Source of the DNA: Terriglobia bacterium
GTDB taxonomy: Bacteria > Acidobacteriota > Terriglobia > Bryobacterales > Bryobacteraceae
Length of the DNA: 64,000 nt
NCBI GenBank assembly: GCA_021324185.1
Contig: JAJPJN010000012.1
Location: 1 to 64,000 of the forward strand
Reading direction: 5' to 3'
The notes beneath the pieces were generated by a model. The model had not been told where the DNA came from and did no database searches. It worked only from the letters and a program-made list of their open reading frames with translations. Every line of letters starts with the position of its first letter. Position 1 is the stretch's first letter. This document shows positions 36,509-44,775 of the stretch, one piece after another. Position numbers and translations under genes: made by a program.

Positions 36509-36904
36509 ATGAAATACATTTTGTTGATGCGCGGCAAAAGCGGGGATTGGGATGAGTACGCCAGGTGGTCGAAGGAAGATTTGCAGCGGAACGTGGAGTT
36601 TATGCAGCGCTTCAACAAGGAACTTCACGATGCGGGCGTTTTCGTGGATATCAAGGGTCTGGCGTGGCCGCAGGAGGCGAAACTCGTTCGCGCGGGAAAG
36701 AACGGCGAGCCCGTTACGGATGGTGTGTTTCCGGGATCGAAGGAGTTCCTTGCGGGATATTGGGTGATTGACGTCGAAACTCCCGAGCAGGCGTACCAGA
36801 TTGCGGCTCGCGTCTCGGCCGCGCCTGGGCCCGGCGGGAAACCGGGAAGCATGCCCATTGAAGTACGGAAAGTGCTCAGCAGCCACGGCGATTTGGGATT
36901 CTGA
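36509..36904 (+). CDS. YciI/DGPF-type protein
   Basis: 131 aa from the ATG at 36509 with GGGAG before it; an ATG at 36485 is less likely. The fold is YCII-related: MKYILLMRG at the start, FNKELHDAGVFVD, GLAWPQEAKLVR, EFLAGYWVIDVETPEQA and GSMPIEVRKV. Such proteins are often encoded next to ECF42-type sigma factors, as here (the sigma gene starts 15 bases later). The ferredoxin-like fold may bind a small ligand; its role is not established. Confidence 0.88.
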   Translation: MKYILLMRGKSGDWDEYARWSKEDLQRNVEFMQRFNKELHDAGVFVDIKGLAWPQEAKLVRAGKNGEPVTDGVFPGSKEFLAGYWVIDVETPEQAYQIAARVSAAPGPGGKPGSMPIEVRKVLSSHGDLGF

Positions 36905-36919
36905 CACGAATCTGGAGTT

Positions 36920-38177
36920 GTGGCACTGAGCGAGCAAGCATCCGATCCTCCGATCGGGCATCTGTTGCGAGAACTGGCGCCGCACGTGCTGGGAATTGTG
37001 GCGCGTCGATTTGCGGACTTCGACGCAGCCGAAGATGCCGTTCAGGAAGCTTCAATTGCCGCAGTGATCCAGTGGGCGCTCGAAGGTGTTCCCGAGAATC
37101 CGCGCGCGTGGCTGACGCAGGTTGCGTTGCGGAAAATGACAGATCATATCCGTAGCGAATCTGCGCGGCGGCGTCGGGAGATGGAACTTGCTGGGGAGGC
37201 GGCTCGTGCGCCCGAAGCTGCCTTGGAAGCTGCGCCGGGGGAAGACGACACGCTCGTTCTCCTCTTCATGTGCTGTCACCCGGCGCTTACGCCTGCGTCC
37301 GCAATTGCATTAACGCTGCGCGCTGCCGGCGGCCTCAGCACGGCTGAAATCGCCCATGCGTTTCTGGTTCCGGAAACGACGATGGCGCAGCGAATCAGCC
37401 GTGCGAAGCAGACCATCAAGGAATCCGGCATCCCATTTCAGTTGCCGAATGCGGAAGAGCGCGCAGTGCGTTTGCGCTCCGTGCTGCACGTTTTATATCT
37501 GATTTTTAACGAGGGATATACGGCCAGCTCAGGATCACATCTGCGGCGGGCCGATCTTTCTCAGGAAGCGATACGGCTGACGCGCATGGCGCTGCGCTTG
37601 CAACCCGAAAAATACTGAAATTGCCGGCCTGCTTGCGCTGATGCTGCTGACCGACGCACGCCGGAATGCGCGAACCGGCCGAAATGGCGAATTGATTCCA
37701 CTTGCGCAGCAGGATAGAGCGCTTTGGGATCGGGAGCAGATTGCCGAAGGAACGGCGCTGCTCACGGCCGCGCTGCCGAAAGGGTCAGTGGGGCCTTATC
37801 AATTACAAGCAGCGATTGCGGCGGTTCACGACGAGGCCACGCGGCCTGAAGATACCGATTGGCCGCAGATACTGGCGCTTTATGAGTTGCCGAAAGGCAT
37901 GTTGGACAGTCCGATGGTGAGCTTGAATCATGCCATCGCGGCGGCCATGGTGCACGGCCCCCAGGAAGGTCTGCGTCTGCTGGATGCGCTCCAGGGGGAG
38001 GTGCGCATTGCCGAACATCACCGGATGGATGCTGTTCGCGCACATCTGCTGGAGATGGCCGGCGATTCACAAGCTGCGGTGAAGTACTACCGGAAGGCCG
38101 CGAGTAAAACGGTGAATCTGCCTGAGCGCACTTATCTTCTGATGCAAGCTGCCCGCCTTGCGGAGGATGGAGGCTGA
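36920..38177 (+). pseudogene. ECF42-type sigma factor with C-terminal extension, one-base frameshift
   Basis: Frame one (GTG 36920 to TGA 37618) holds sigma-70 regions 2 and 4: FADFDAAEDAVQEA, RAWLTQVALRKMTDHIR, STAEIAHAFLVPETTMAQR. Frame two (open through 38177) holds the long family-specific C-terminal part: LMLLTDARRNARTG, PYQLQAAIAAVHDEA, SPMVSLNHAIA. The break is at AAAAA 37608-37612; removing one A joins EAIRLTRMALRLQPE to NTEIAGLLALMLL and gives a normal protein of about 418 aa. ECF42 factors pair with YciI/DGPF genes and need the extension, so the break would be damaging if real. Confidence 0.8.
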
Positions 38178-38225
38178 AGGTTTCTTGAAATGCCGCAAGT
38201 TATCATCGCGCTCGAATTTCCGAAC

Positions 38226-38966
38226 CTATTTGGCCGAAAAGCGCCCGCGGATAGCCTGCTCCTGTGTGTCAATATTCCTGTTTAGCCAGTATTTCTCTTC
38301 CTGGTTTGGCACGGCGCTTCCGCGCAGCGATTCGAGTAGAGGGATGTCGGCCATGGTACCGCAGATACCCAAAGCCACGATCTCGCTGGACGTAACCACA
38401 GGGCTTGGATCTTCCGCGGCGTGGCGGCGGATAATCGTTTCCAGTTGTTTCATCCTGCCAGATATGGACAGACGGGGATTTTCGTTGCAGGATTTGATCG
38501 TATACGCCATCACGCACAACATCTGGCCGCGAATCATCTCCTGTGGGCTGCTGGACAACTGGATAAAAGCAGGAATCGCCTGCGGCTGTATTGCCAGCCA
38601 GCGGCCATACTCGGCATCGGCATTGTAGTTTGCCCGCGCCAATGCCAGCCAAGCCTGCCGGTTATTGGTTCGAACAGCGATGGCCTTCGTTGTGTCGAGT
38701 AGTTGGCCGTAAAAATCCTCATACAGTTGTTGAGTCTCAGCTAATTCCCCCCTGTCCGGATTCACGGTTTCGGAACTCAGCAGTTGAATCACGGAGTTCT
38801 GCACGCTTGGATCCTCATAAAGCGATTTTGTCCCGGCAATTCGCTTGAGAGCCTTTATAGTGATCTGGGGATCTCGGGCGTGTAACTCCTCTTCGAGTTT
38901 TTGCTGCGAGCCGGTTTGGGCCAAACCGGGGATGGCCAGAAACAATCCCAGCAGCAGAACTTTCAT
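38226..38966 (-). CDS. Hypothetical exported protein, 246 aa
   Basis: Started at the ATG at 38966, preceded by GGTGAG and giving a signal peptide (KVLLLGLFLAIPGLAQT). The mature part is helical, with about 30-residue units reminiscent of HEAT-like repeats (ITIKALKRIAG, IPLLESLRG). No family is recognised. The ATG lies two bases beyond the TGA of the M15-like gene, so the two are coupled. It may assist that enzyme in the periplasm. Confidence 0.65.
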   Translation of the reverse strand: MKVLLLGLFLAIPGLAQTGSQQKLEEELHARDPQITIKALKRIAGTKSLYEDPSVQNSVIQLLSSETVNPDRGELAETQQLYEDFYGQLLDTTKAIAVRTNNRQAWLALARANYNADAEYGRWLAIQPQAIPAFIQLSSSPQEMIRGQMLCVMAYTIKSCNENPRLSISGRMKQLETIIRRHAAEDPSPVVTSSEIVALGICGTMADIPLLESLRGSAVPNQEEKYWLNRNIDTQEQAIRGRFSAK

Positions 38967-38967
38967 C

Positions 38968-39355
38968 TCACCATCCATTCGGACAATGCCCCGCTGACCA
39001 GCGGAAGGTTCCGGTGGTTCCGTACTGTACACGCCAATCGAGATGCAGGTGGCCGTAGCCGCTCATTACGGCGGGCTCCTTGCAGGGCGGCCATATACCG
39101 AAGCTGGTCATGGCCTGCGCGGCCCCGTAAAACTGCTGCCATTGATTGGGGCCACTCGTCGGAAAATCCACGGCGTCGCCGGCCATGTGAGGTGAGAATC
39201 CCCTGGTGTCCGGGCATGTAGAAGGACTCAAAGGTGGCCATTTCCCGACCATATTTACGAAGCAGGTGGTTTCGCCATGGATCGCCCGACTGGCCCCGAG
39301 CTTCTGCGGTGCGCGCAGCTTGCTCAAGGGTCGCCAGCGCCAGGCTCAACCACAT
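38968..39355 (-). pseudogene. M15-like peptidase fragment with one-base frameshift
   Basis: Frame one (39355 to about 39203) reads WRNHLLRKYGREMATFESFY and MPGHQG. Frame two (about 39200 to 38968) reads FSPHMAGDAVDF and SGYGHLHLDWR. Removing one base from the CCCC run at 39200-39203 joins them as GHQGFSPHMAGDAVDF. The H-x3-G-x-A-x-D pattern and the later HLHLD resemble the zinc site of M15 D-Ala-D-Ala/D-Ala carboxypeptidases that trim peptidoglycan. The gene is coupled to the exported protein at 38966. Assignment is by motif only, because the protein is short. Confidence 0.5.
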
Positions 39356-39377
39356 TCACCTGCAGCGAACTTTCTGC

Positions 39378-39408
39378 TTGACTTTGACGTTACGTCAGAG
39401 TTGAAGAT
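39378..39408 (+). promoter_or_regulatory. MerR-type promoter with 19-bp spacer and operator
   Basis: TTGACT (39378-39383) and GAAGAT (39403-39408) are separated by 19 bases. The spacer carries the perfect palindrome TGACGTTACGTCA (39385-39397). This is the layout of MerR-family autoregulated promoters, and it sits 24 bases before the GTG of the MerR gene. Confidence 0.7.
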
Positions 39409-39432
39409 GTTTTCCAGAAGGAAGTTTCGGGA

Positions 39433-40200
39433 GTGAGCGGCGTTGGCCGTTTGTATCGGATACAGGAGTTCGCTGAACTGGCGGGCGTCACGGTCAGAAC
39501 CTTGCACCATTACGACCGCATCGGGCTTTTGAAACCGCGGCGAAACAGTGCCGGGTATCGGCTTTATGCGGAACGCGATCTGGAACGCCTGGAGCATATC
39601 GTCGCGCTCAAATTCCTGGGACTTCCTTTGAAGCAGATCAAGACGCTGCTTGGTAAAGCGCGCTTTGAATTGTCCGAAGCCTTGGCGCTGCAGCAGCGGG
39701 TTCTGAAACAGAAGCGAGAGCTTTTGAACAGAACGATTGCGGCGGTTGAGGAAGCGGAGGAAGCGTTGCGCCAGGGACAGCGCCCCCAGGCTGCCATTTT
39801 GCGAAAAATTATTGAGGTGATTGAGATGCAGAGCAGTTCGAACTGGACAGAGAAGTATTACAGCCCCATCGCGCGGGAAAAAATTGAGGCGCGCAAACAG
39901 CAATGGTCGCCTGAGCTGCAGGAGCGCGCGACCAAGGAATGGACAGACCTGTTTCGCGACATCGAGGCATCGCTCGACGAAGATCCGGCAGGTGAAAAGG
40001 CCCAAAGATTGGCAGATCGCTGGTGCAATCTGGTCGGTCAGTTCACGGGCGGCGATGCGCAGATTTCCGAAGGACTGAATCGCCTTTGGGCGGATCGCGA
40101 GAACTGGCCGGAGGAGGCGAAGCGCCAAACTGCGCCTTATGCAAACCAGCGGATTTGGGAATTCATCGGCCGTGCCATGGCCGCGCGAAAAGCCCGCTAA
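39433..40200 (+). CDS. MerR-family regulator with TipAS-like ligand domain
   Basis: 255 aa, GTG start. The N-terminal winged helix (RIQEFAELAGVTVRTLHHYD, GYRLYAERDLERLEHI) covers residues 7-75, then the dimerisation coiled coil about 80-125, then a C-terminal domain about 135-250 (WTEKYYSPIAREKI, ATKEWTDLFRDIEASLDEDP, IWEFIGRAMAARK) matching the TipAS antibiotic-recognition fold. TipA proteins bind thiopeptide-like drugs and activate their own promoter; the promoter at 39378 fits this. A neighbouring target such as an efflux pump is not seen. Confidence 0.9.
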   Translation: MSGVGRLYRIQEFAELAGVTVRTLHHYDRIGLLKPRRNSAGYRLYAERDLERLEHIVALKFLGLPLKQIKTLLGKARFELSEALALQQRVLKQKRELLNRTIAAVEEAEEALRQGQRPQAAILRKIIEVIEMQSSSNWTEKYYSPIAREKIEARKQQWSPELQERATKEWTDLFRDIEASLDEDPAGEKAQRLADRWCNLVGQFTGGDAQISEGLNRLWADRENWPEEAKRQTAPYANQRIWEFIGRAMAARKAR

Positions 40201-40324
40201 GGGCTTCGTTACTACGTTATTTTTTGGGCTATTTCGGAGATATTCTCTTGCCGAAGGCTACTAGTGGTACACCGGGCGTACACCATATACTGGGTCCATG
40301 CGTCATGGGTTTGTCACTGGTAGA

Positions 40325-43300
40325 ATGCTGAAAAATAGTATTTTCCTTTTACTTGCTGCCTTTCTTACGACGAGAGCGGCACGAAGTCAGGGTCCGATGG
40401 CGCGGATTACGGGCGCCATTAGCGGAGCCCAACTGCACACGCTGAGGGGGAATGTCCACCCACTCGCAAGGCCGGAGTTCGATCACGGCGCTGCACCGGC
40501 TGACCTGCCGATGGAACGCATGCTGCTGGTGCTGAGCCGCAGCGCTGCCCAACAGGCAGACCTCGAGAATTTACTTCAGGCACAACAGAACCCGGCGTTA
40601 CCTGAGTATCACCAGTGGCTTACCCCACAGGAATTCGGCGCGCGCTTTGGCGCCTCAGACGCGGATATCGCGACCATCACAGGCTGGCTGCAATCGCAAG
40701 GATTCACCGTTAATAACGTATATAACGGGAAAACGCTGATTGAGTTTTCCGGAACAGCGGCCCAGGTTCAACAGACATTTCACACCGAAATCCACCAATT
40801 CGTAGTGAATGGCCAGGAACATTGGGCTAACGCGAGCGATCCGCAGATTCCTGCCGCTCTCGCGCCTACCGTCGTTGGAGTGGCGACGCTGCACAATTTT
40901 ACGAAGCAAACCCAGGCGATTAACTCCGGCCGGACATTCGAGGCGGCTTTGCCGGCCCAAGGGCGGCCTCAATTTACCGCCGGCTCCGGGACCTACGCGC
41001 TGGCGCCCGCAGACTACTGGCAGATTTACAATCTCAACCCGCTTCTGTCAGCGGGCATTAACGGCGCAGGCAGAACGATTGGCGTGGTTGGGCGGACGAA
41101 TATTCGCCTTTCAGACATAACGGGTACGAGCGGATTTCGCGCTATCTTCGGGATCACGACGGGCAACGTTCAGGTGATTGTCAATGGCCGGAATCCCGGT
41201 GATCTGGGCGGCGGTGAAGAAGCGGAAGCAGTTCTGGACACATCCTGGGCAGGTGCAACCGCTCCCGGTGCAACTGTCGACCTGGTGGTCTCGAAAACGA
41301 CCAACACGACTGACGGGGTGGACCTTTCCGAAGCCTACATCATCAACCAGAATCTCGCCGATGTGATGACGGAAAGCTTTGGCGATTGCGAATCGAACTA
41401 TACGCAGGCGGAAGCAAACATGTACGCCTCGCTGGCGCAGCAGGCGGCAGCTCAGGGCATCACCTATCTTGTTGCTGCCGGCGATGCCGGTATCTCGGGT
41501 TGTAATTCCGGGTCAGATACGATTGCGAACCAACCCCCCACGCCTTCTGTCAACATTCTTTCCTCGAATCCATACGTGGTCGCAGTAGGTGGAACGCAGT
41601 TTAACGACAACGGAAACTATACCGCTTACTGGGCGGCATCGAATAATTCCAACAACGCTTCCGCGCTTTCTTATATACCGGAAAACGTCTGGAACGAGAG
41701 CTGCACTAGCTCGGGCGGAGTGAATCCCTGCACTAGTGGGAATTCACCAGGATTGTGGGCCGGGGGCGGCGGAGCGAGCACTTTATATTCGAAGCCTTCC
41801 TGGCAGAGCGGTGTGGCAGGCATACCGAACGATGGCTGGCGTGATGTACCGGATGTGTCGCTGACGGCGGCAGGACACGATCCTTATTTACTGTGTCTCG
41901 ATGGATCTTGCACACCCAACAGCCGCGGCCGCATTTCGTTTCAGGGATATTCGGGCACTTCGGCAGCGACGCCTTCCATGGCTGGAATCGTTGCCACCAT
42001 TGCCCAAGAGGCGGGCGGAAGACTGGGGCTGATCAATCCCACTCTTTATCAACTCGCGGCCCGGCAAAATGTGAGTAACTGCAACGCATCGAACGGGCTG
42101 TCCGCGAACAATTGCATTTTCAATGATGTGACGGTTGGCAATAACTCTGTTCCGGGCATGCCGAATTACCCGAACGGGCAATACGCCGCCGGAATCGGTT
42201 ACGATCTGGCCACGGGACTTGGTTCGGTCAATGCGGCGAACTTGGCCACCGGCTTTACCGGGATGAGTTTTGGCGGAGCGCTGCTCGAGCTGTCGGGTAA
42301 CGCGGTGTTTTTTGGTAACGTGGATGTCGGAACCGCCTATTCGCAGCAGATCACGGTTTCAAATGGCGGCACGGCAAATCTGGTGATCGGGCAGATTTCC
42401 CTGAGCGGCAGTTCCGGCCAGTATTCGACCAGCTCCGACTGCGGCACGACTCTGGCTCCAGACAGCGCTTGCGCCGTTACGATTACCTTCACACCTACCG
42501 CAAGAGGTGCGCAAACCGCATCATTAGCTGTATCCACAAACGGCGGCTCGCAGACGATTAATTTGACGGGCACCGGGATCGTGCCGTTGGTCTCGGCGGC
42601 TGCCCTCAGCTTTGGAGCACAGCAAATCGGGATGGGTAGTACAACTCAGTCTTTGACCATCACGAATACCACCGGCGCCGCGATGACCATCAGCAGTATT
42701 TCCATGCTGGGCGCCAATGCAGCAGATTTCATTTCGAACAATGGCTGCCCTTCTACATTGGCAGCCAATGCTAGCTGCAGCATCTCAGTTACTTTTAAGC
42801 CAGTAGGGGTAGGCTCGCGTCTGGCAACGCTGGTCATCTCTGATAGCGCGCCGGGGTCGCCGCACTCGGTAGCGGTGCACGGGACAGGCTCAGCAGGTCC
42901 TAACGCCCTTACCGTTTGGCGTCCTTCAAACGGAACCTGGTATGTGATCACGATCGCGAATCTGGCGCAGTATCCCAACCCGACCATTCAACAGCAGTGG
43001 GGATTGAACGGCGATATTCCCGTGCCGGGAGATTACGATGGCGATGGTCAAACAGACTTTGCGGTCTGGCGGCCTGCGAACGGAACCTGGTATGTGCTCT
43101 ACCGAACTGCGACGGGCCAGTATCCGCTGCCGAGCCTGCAGCAGCAATGGGGTCTGCCGGGCGATATTCCCGTTCCCGGCGATTACGATGGCGATGGCAA
43201 AACCGATTTTGCCGTGTGGCGGCCTTCGAACGGCACCTGGTACATCATTCCCAGCAGCAATCCAAGCGGAATGATCATTCAGCAGTGGGGCCTCAACGGT

Positions 43301-43762
43301 GATACTCCGGTAGCCGGAGATTTCGACGGCGACGGCAAGACTGATTACGCCGTGTGGCGGCCTTCGAACGGTACCTGGTACATCATTCCAAGCAGCAACC
43401 CGGGGTCGCCGATCATCCAGCAGTGGGGCTTGCCTGGCGACATGCCGCTGGTCGGCGATTTCAATAACGACGGCAAAGCCGATTTTGCGGTGTGGAGACC
43501 ATCGAATGGCACCTGGTTCATTCTCTACAGCACCGCTACCGCACAGTACCCCAATCCCAGCGTTCAACAGCAATGGGGATTACAGGGCGACATGCCTCTG
43601 GTGGGCGACTTCAATGGAGACGGGCAGGTTGATTACACCATCTGGCGCACTCCCACGCAGACCTGGTTCTCGCTGTACAGTACTGCAGTGAGCCAGTATC
43701 CGAATCCGAGTCTTCAGGCCCAATGGGGGCTGAAAGGTGACACGCCGCTGATCTTCCGGTAG
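40325..43762 (+). CDS. Secreted sedolisin (S53) with HYDIN-like and FG-GAP modules
   Basis: About 1145 aa from the ATG at 40325 (an ATG at 40298 is also in frame), with a signal peptide (NSIFLLLAAFLTTRAARSQ). Pro-kumamolisin activation domain about 60-195; catalytic domain about 225-635 with GGGEEAEAVLDTSWAG (Glu/Asp), ESFGDCE, and Ser near 546 in SGTSAATPSMAG. Two choice-of-anchor-D (HYDIN-like) beta domains follow, about 645-855, and then six FG-GAP-like repeats (AVWRPSNGTWY, GDYDGDGKTDF). S53 enzymes are acid serine-carboxyl peptidases. Large modular secreted versions are common in Acidobacteriota. It probably digests external protein. Confidence 0.93.
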   Translation: MLKNSIFLLLAAFLTTRAARSQGPMARITGAISGAQLHTLRGNVHPLARPEFDHGAAPADLPMERMLLVLSRSAAQQADLENLLQAQQNPALPEYHQWLTPQEFGARFGASDADIATITGWLQSQGFTVNNVYNGKTLIEFSGTAAQVQQTFHTEIHQFVVNGQEHWANASDPQIPAALAPTVVGVATLHNFTKQTQAINSGRTFEAALPAQGRPQFTAGSGTYALAPADYWQIYNLNPLLSAGINGAGRTIGVVGRTNIRLSDITGTSGFRAIFGITTGNVQVIVNGRNPGDLGGGEEAEAVLDTSWAGATAPGATVDLVVSKTTNTTDGVDLSEAYIINQNLADVMTESFGDCESNYTQAEANMYASLAQQAAAQGITYLVAAGDAGISGCNSGSDTIANQPPTPSVNILSSNPYVVAVGGTQFNDNGNYTAYWAASNNSNNASALSYIPENVWNESCTSSGGVNPCTSGNSPGLWAGGGGASTLYSKPSWQSGVAGIPNDGWRDVPDVSLTAAGHDPYLLCLDGSCTPNSRGRISFQGYSGTSAATPSMAGIVATIAQEAGGRLGLINPTLYQLAARQNVSNCNASNGLSANNCIFNDVTVGNNSVPGMPNYPNGQYAAGIGYDLATGLGSVNAANLATGFTGMSFGGALLELSGNAVFFGNVDVGTAYSQQITVSNGGTANLVIGQISLSGSSGQYSTSSDCGTTLAPDSACAVTITFTPTARGAQTASLAVSTNGGSQTINLTGTGIVPLVSAAALSFGAQQIGMGSTTQSLTITNTTGAAMTISSISMLGANAADFISNNGCPSTLAANASCSISVTFKPVGVGSRLATLVISDSAPGSPHSVAVHGTGSAGPNALTVWRPSNGTWYVITIANLAQYPNPTIQQQWGLNGDIPVPGDYDGDGQTDFAVWRPANGTWYVLYRTATGQYPLPSLQQQWGLPGDIPVPGDYDGDGKTDFAVWRPSNGTWYIIPSSNPSGMIIQQWGLNGDTPVAGDFDGDGKTDYAVWRPSNGTWYIIPSSNPGSPIIQQWGLPGDMPLVGDFNNDGKADFAVWRPSNGTWFILYSTATAQYPNPSVQQQWGLQGDMPLVGDFNGDGQVDYTIWRTPTQTWFSLYSTAVSQYPNPSLQAQWGLKGDTPLIFR
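42905..43762 (+). repeat. Six tandem FG-GAP-like coding repeats
   Basis: Units of 46-50 codons beginning VWRPSNGTWY and ending in GDxDGDGxxDF or its variants. The Asp-rich loops should bind calcium. They form the C-terminal end of the sedolisin. Confidence 0.85.
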
Positions 43763-43775
43763 ATCTCGGAATCTG

Positions 43776-44711
43776 TCATTGTGCTACCGCGGATCCATCA
43801 GGCCCGCGCATCGGATGCGGCTTGACCTCGCCGGCGGTCATGCCCAGCGCCCACTTGATCGCTTCGAAATACATCTTCTGGATGTCCGGATTGTCCCATG
43901 TACTGGCATCGTGAGCAAAGGACGAGTAGAAGACACGGCCTTTGCCGTACATCTTTGCCCAGGCTAAGGGTACATCTGTGCTGTTGTTGCCGCTGCCGCC
44001 TCGTTCAGTTACTGGTAGCTTGCTGGTGTCGAGCCTGAGCAGCACATCTATTTTGTCTCGCGAGAAGTCTTTCGCCCGGTAAAACTCATCTTTGATCGTG
44101 AAGACCGGCGGGAAATGCTTTGTTGCAGGAAACGTTGGCTCTTCATTAATCACTGAACCTTGCACATTTCCCCAGGGATGGCCATCGAAGCGGCCGCCCA
44201 GCAGTTCACCGAACTCGGGCCAGGATTCGAACGCAGTTAAGGCGGTATGCGCAGCTACGAAGCCCTTTCCTTCGTCATGGACAAAAGCCAGCAAATCGGC
44301 CTTTTGCTCGGAATCGAGCTCGATCTCCCGGTGGCCGAGAAAAAAGATGGCATCCACATTCTCCAGGCTGGGGCCACCGCTGGCGAGCTTGCCGTTGGTC
44401 ATCTTCGGATGTTTAGAAATAATGTTGGAATCTGTTCGTATGTACGCGAAGTAGGCGCCCGATTCATATCCGAGGCGCTCAATCACCGCCATCGCGTGCG
44501 ATACCGAGTCATGCTGAGCGATTCCGTTCCTGGTGTCAGCCCAAATCAGTATCGCCTTTTGGCCGTTCCGCCGCGCGCTTGGCGGTGGACCCTGCCGCCG
44601 TGCTTGGGGCGCATTGGAAGAAGTTTGCGCTGTGGCCGGTTGCGCCGTGGCCGCAAAAGCTGCTAACAAGAGAACGGTGCATAATCTAAACGGACGAGGG
44701 CGGCTGCGCAT
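43776..44711 (-). CDS. ThuA-domain protein (exported), copy 2
   Basis: About 311 aa from the ATG at 44711, which gives a signal peptide (PFRLCTVLLLAAFAATA). ThuA is a glutamine-amidotransferase-like (trehalose utilisation) fold: AILIWADTR, VDAIFFLGHRE, LLAFVHDEGKGFVAAHTA, FGELLGGRFDGHPWG, GKGRVFYSSFAHDASTW. The enzyme activity of ThuA proteins is unsettled; they cluster with sugar catabolism. It is a paralogue of the gene at 52029. A copy of the shared 22-bp element lies 42-63 bases upstream. Confidence 0.88.
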   Translation of the reverse strand: MRSRPRPFRLCTVLLLAAFAATAQPATAQTSSNAPQARRQGPPPSARRNGQKAILIWADTRNGIAQHDSVSHAMAVIERLGYESGAYFAYIRTDSNIISKHPKMTNGKLASGGPSLENVDAIFFLGHREIELDSEQKADLLAFVHDEGKGFVAAHTALTAFESWPEFGELLGGRFDGHPWGNVQGSVINEEPTFPATKHFPPVFTIKDEFYRAKDFSRDKIDVLLRLDTSKLPVTERGGSGNNSTDVPLAWAKMYGKGRVFYSSFAHDASTWDNPDIQKMYFEAIKWALGMTAGEVKPHPMRGPDGSAVAQ

Positions 44712-44752
44712 CTCCTCAGACGGTAACACCGAACGAGCGCCGGACAAACGGA

Positions 44753-44774
44753 TTAACGGTGACCTCACGGTTAC
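44753..44774 (-). promoter_or_regulatory. Copy C of the recurrent 22-bp element, upstream of ThuA-2
   Basis: Read on the minus strand it begins GTAACCGTGA and ends CACCGTTAA. It matches copy B at about 16 of 22 positions, and the core CACCGTTA is exact. It is also an inverted repeat in itself (TAACGGTGA-CC-TCACGGTTA). It lies just after the TPR-regulator stop. Confidence 0.5.
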
Positions 44775-44775
44775 A

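Noticed and set aside
39346-40128. 260-aa minus-strand frame opposite the MerR gene
   Set aside because: Low-complexity Leu/Phe/Arg-rich shadow of a gene with clear MerR and TipAS motifs and a matched promoter.
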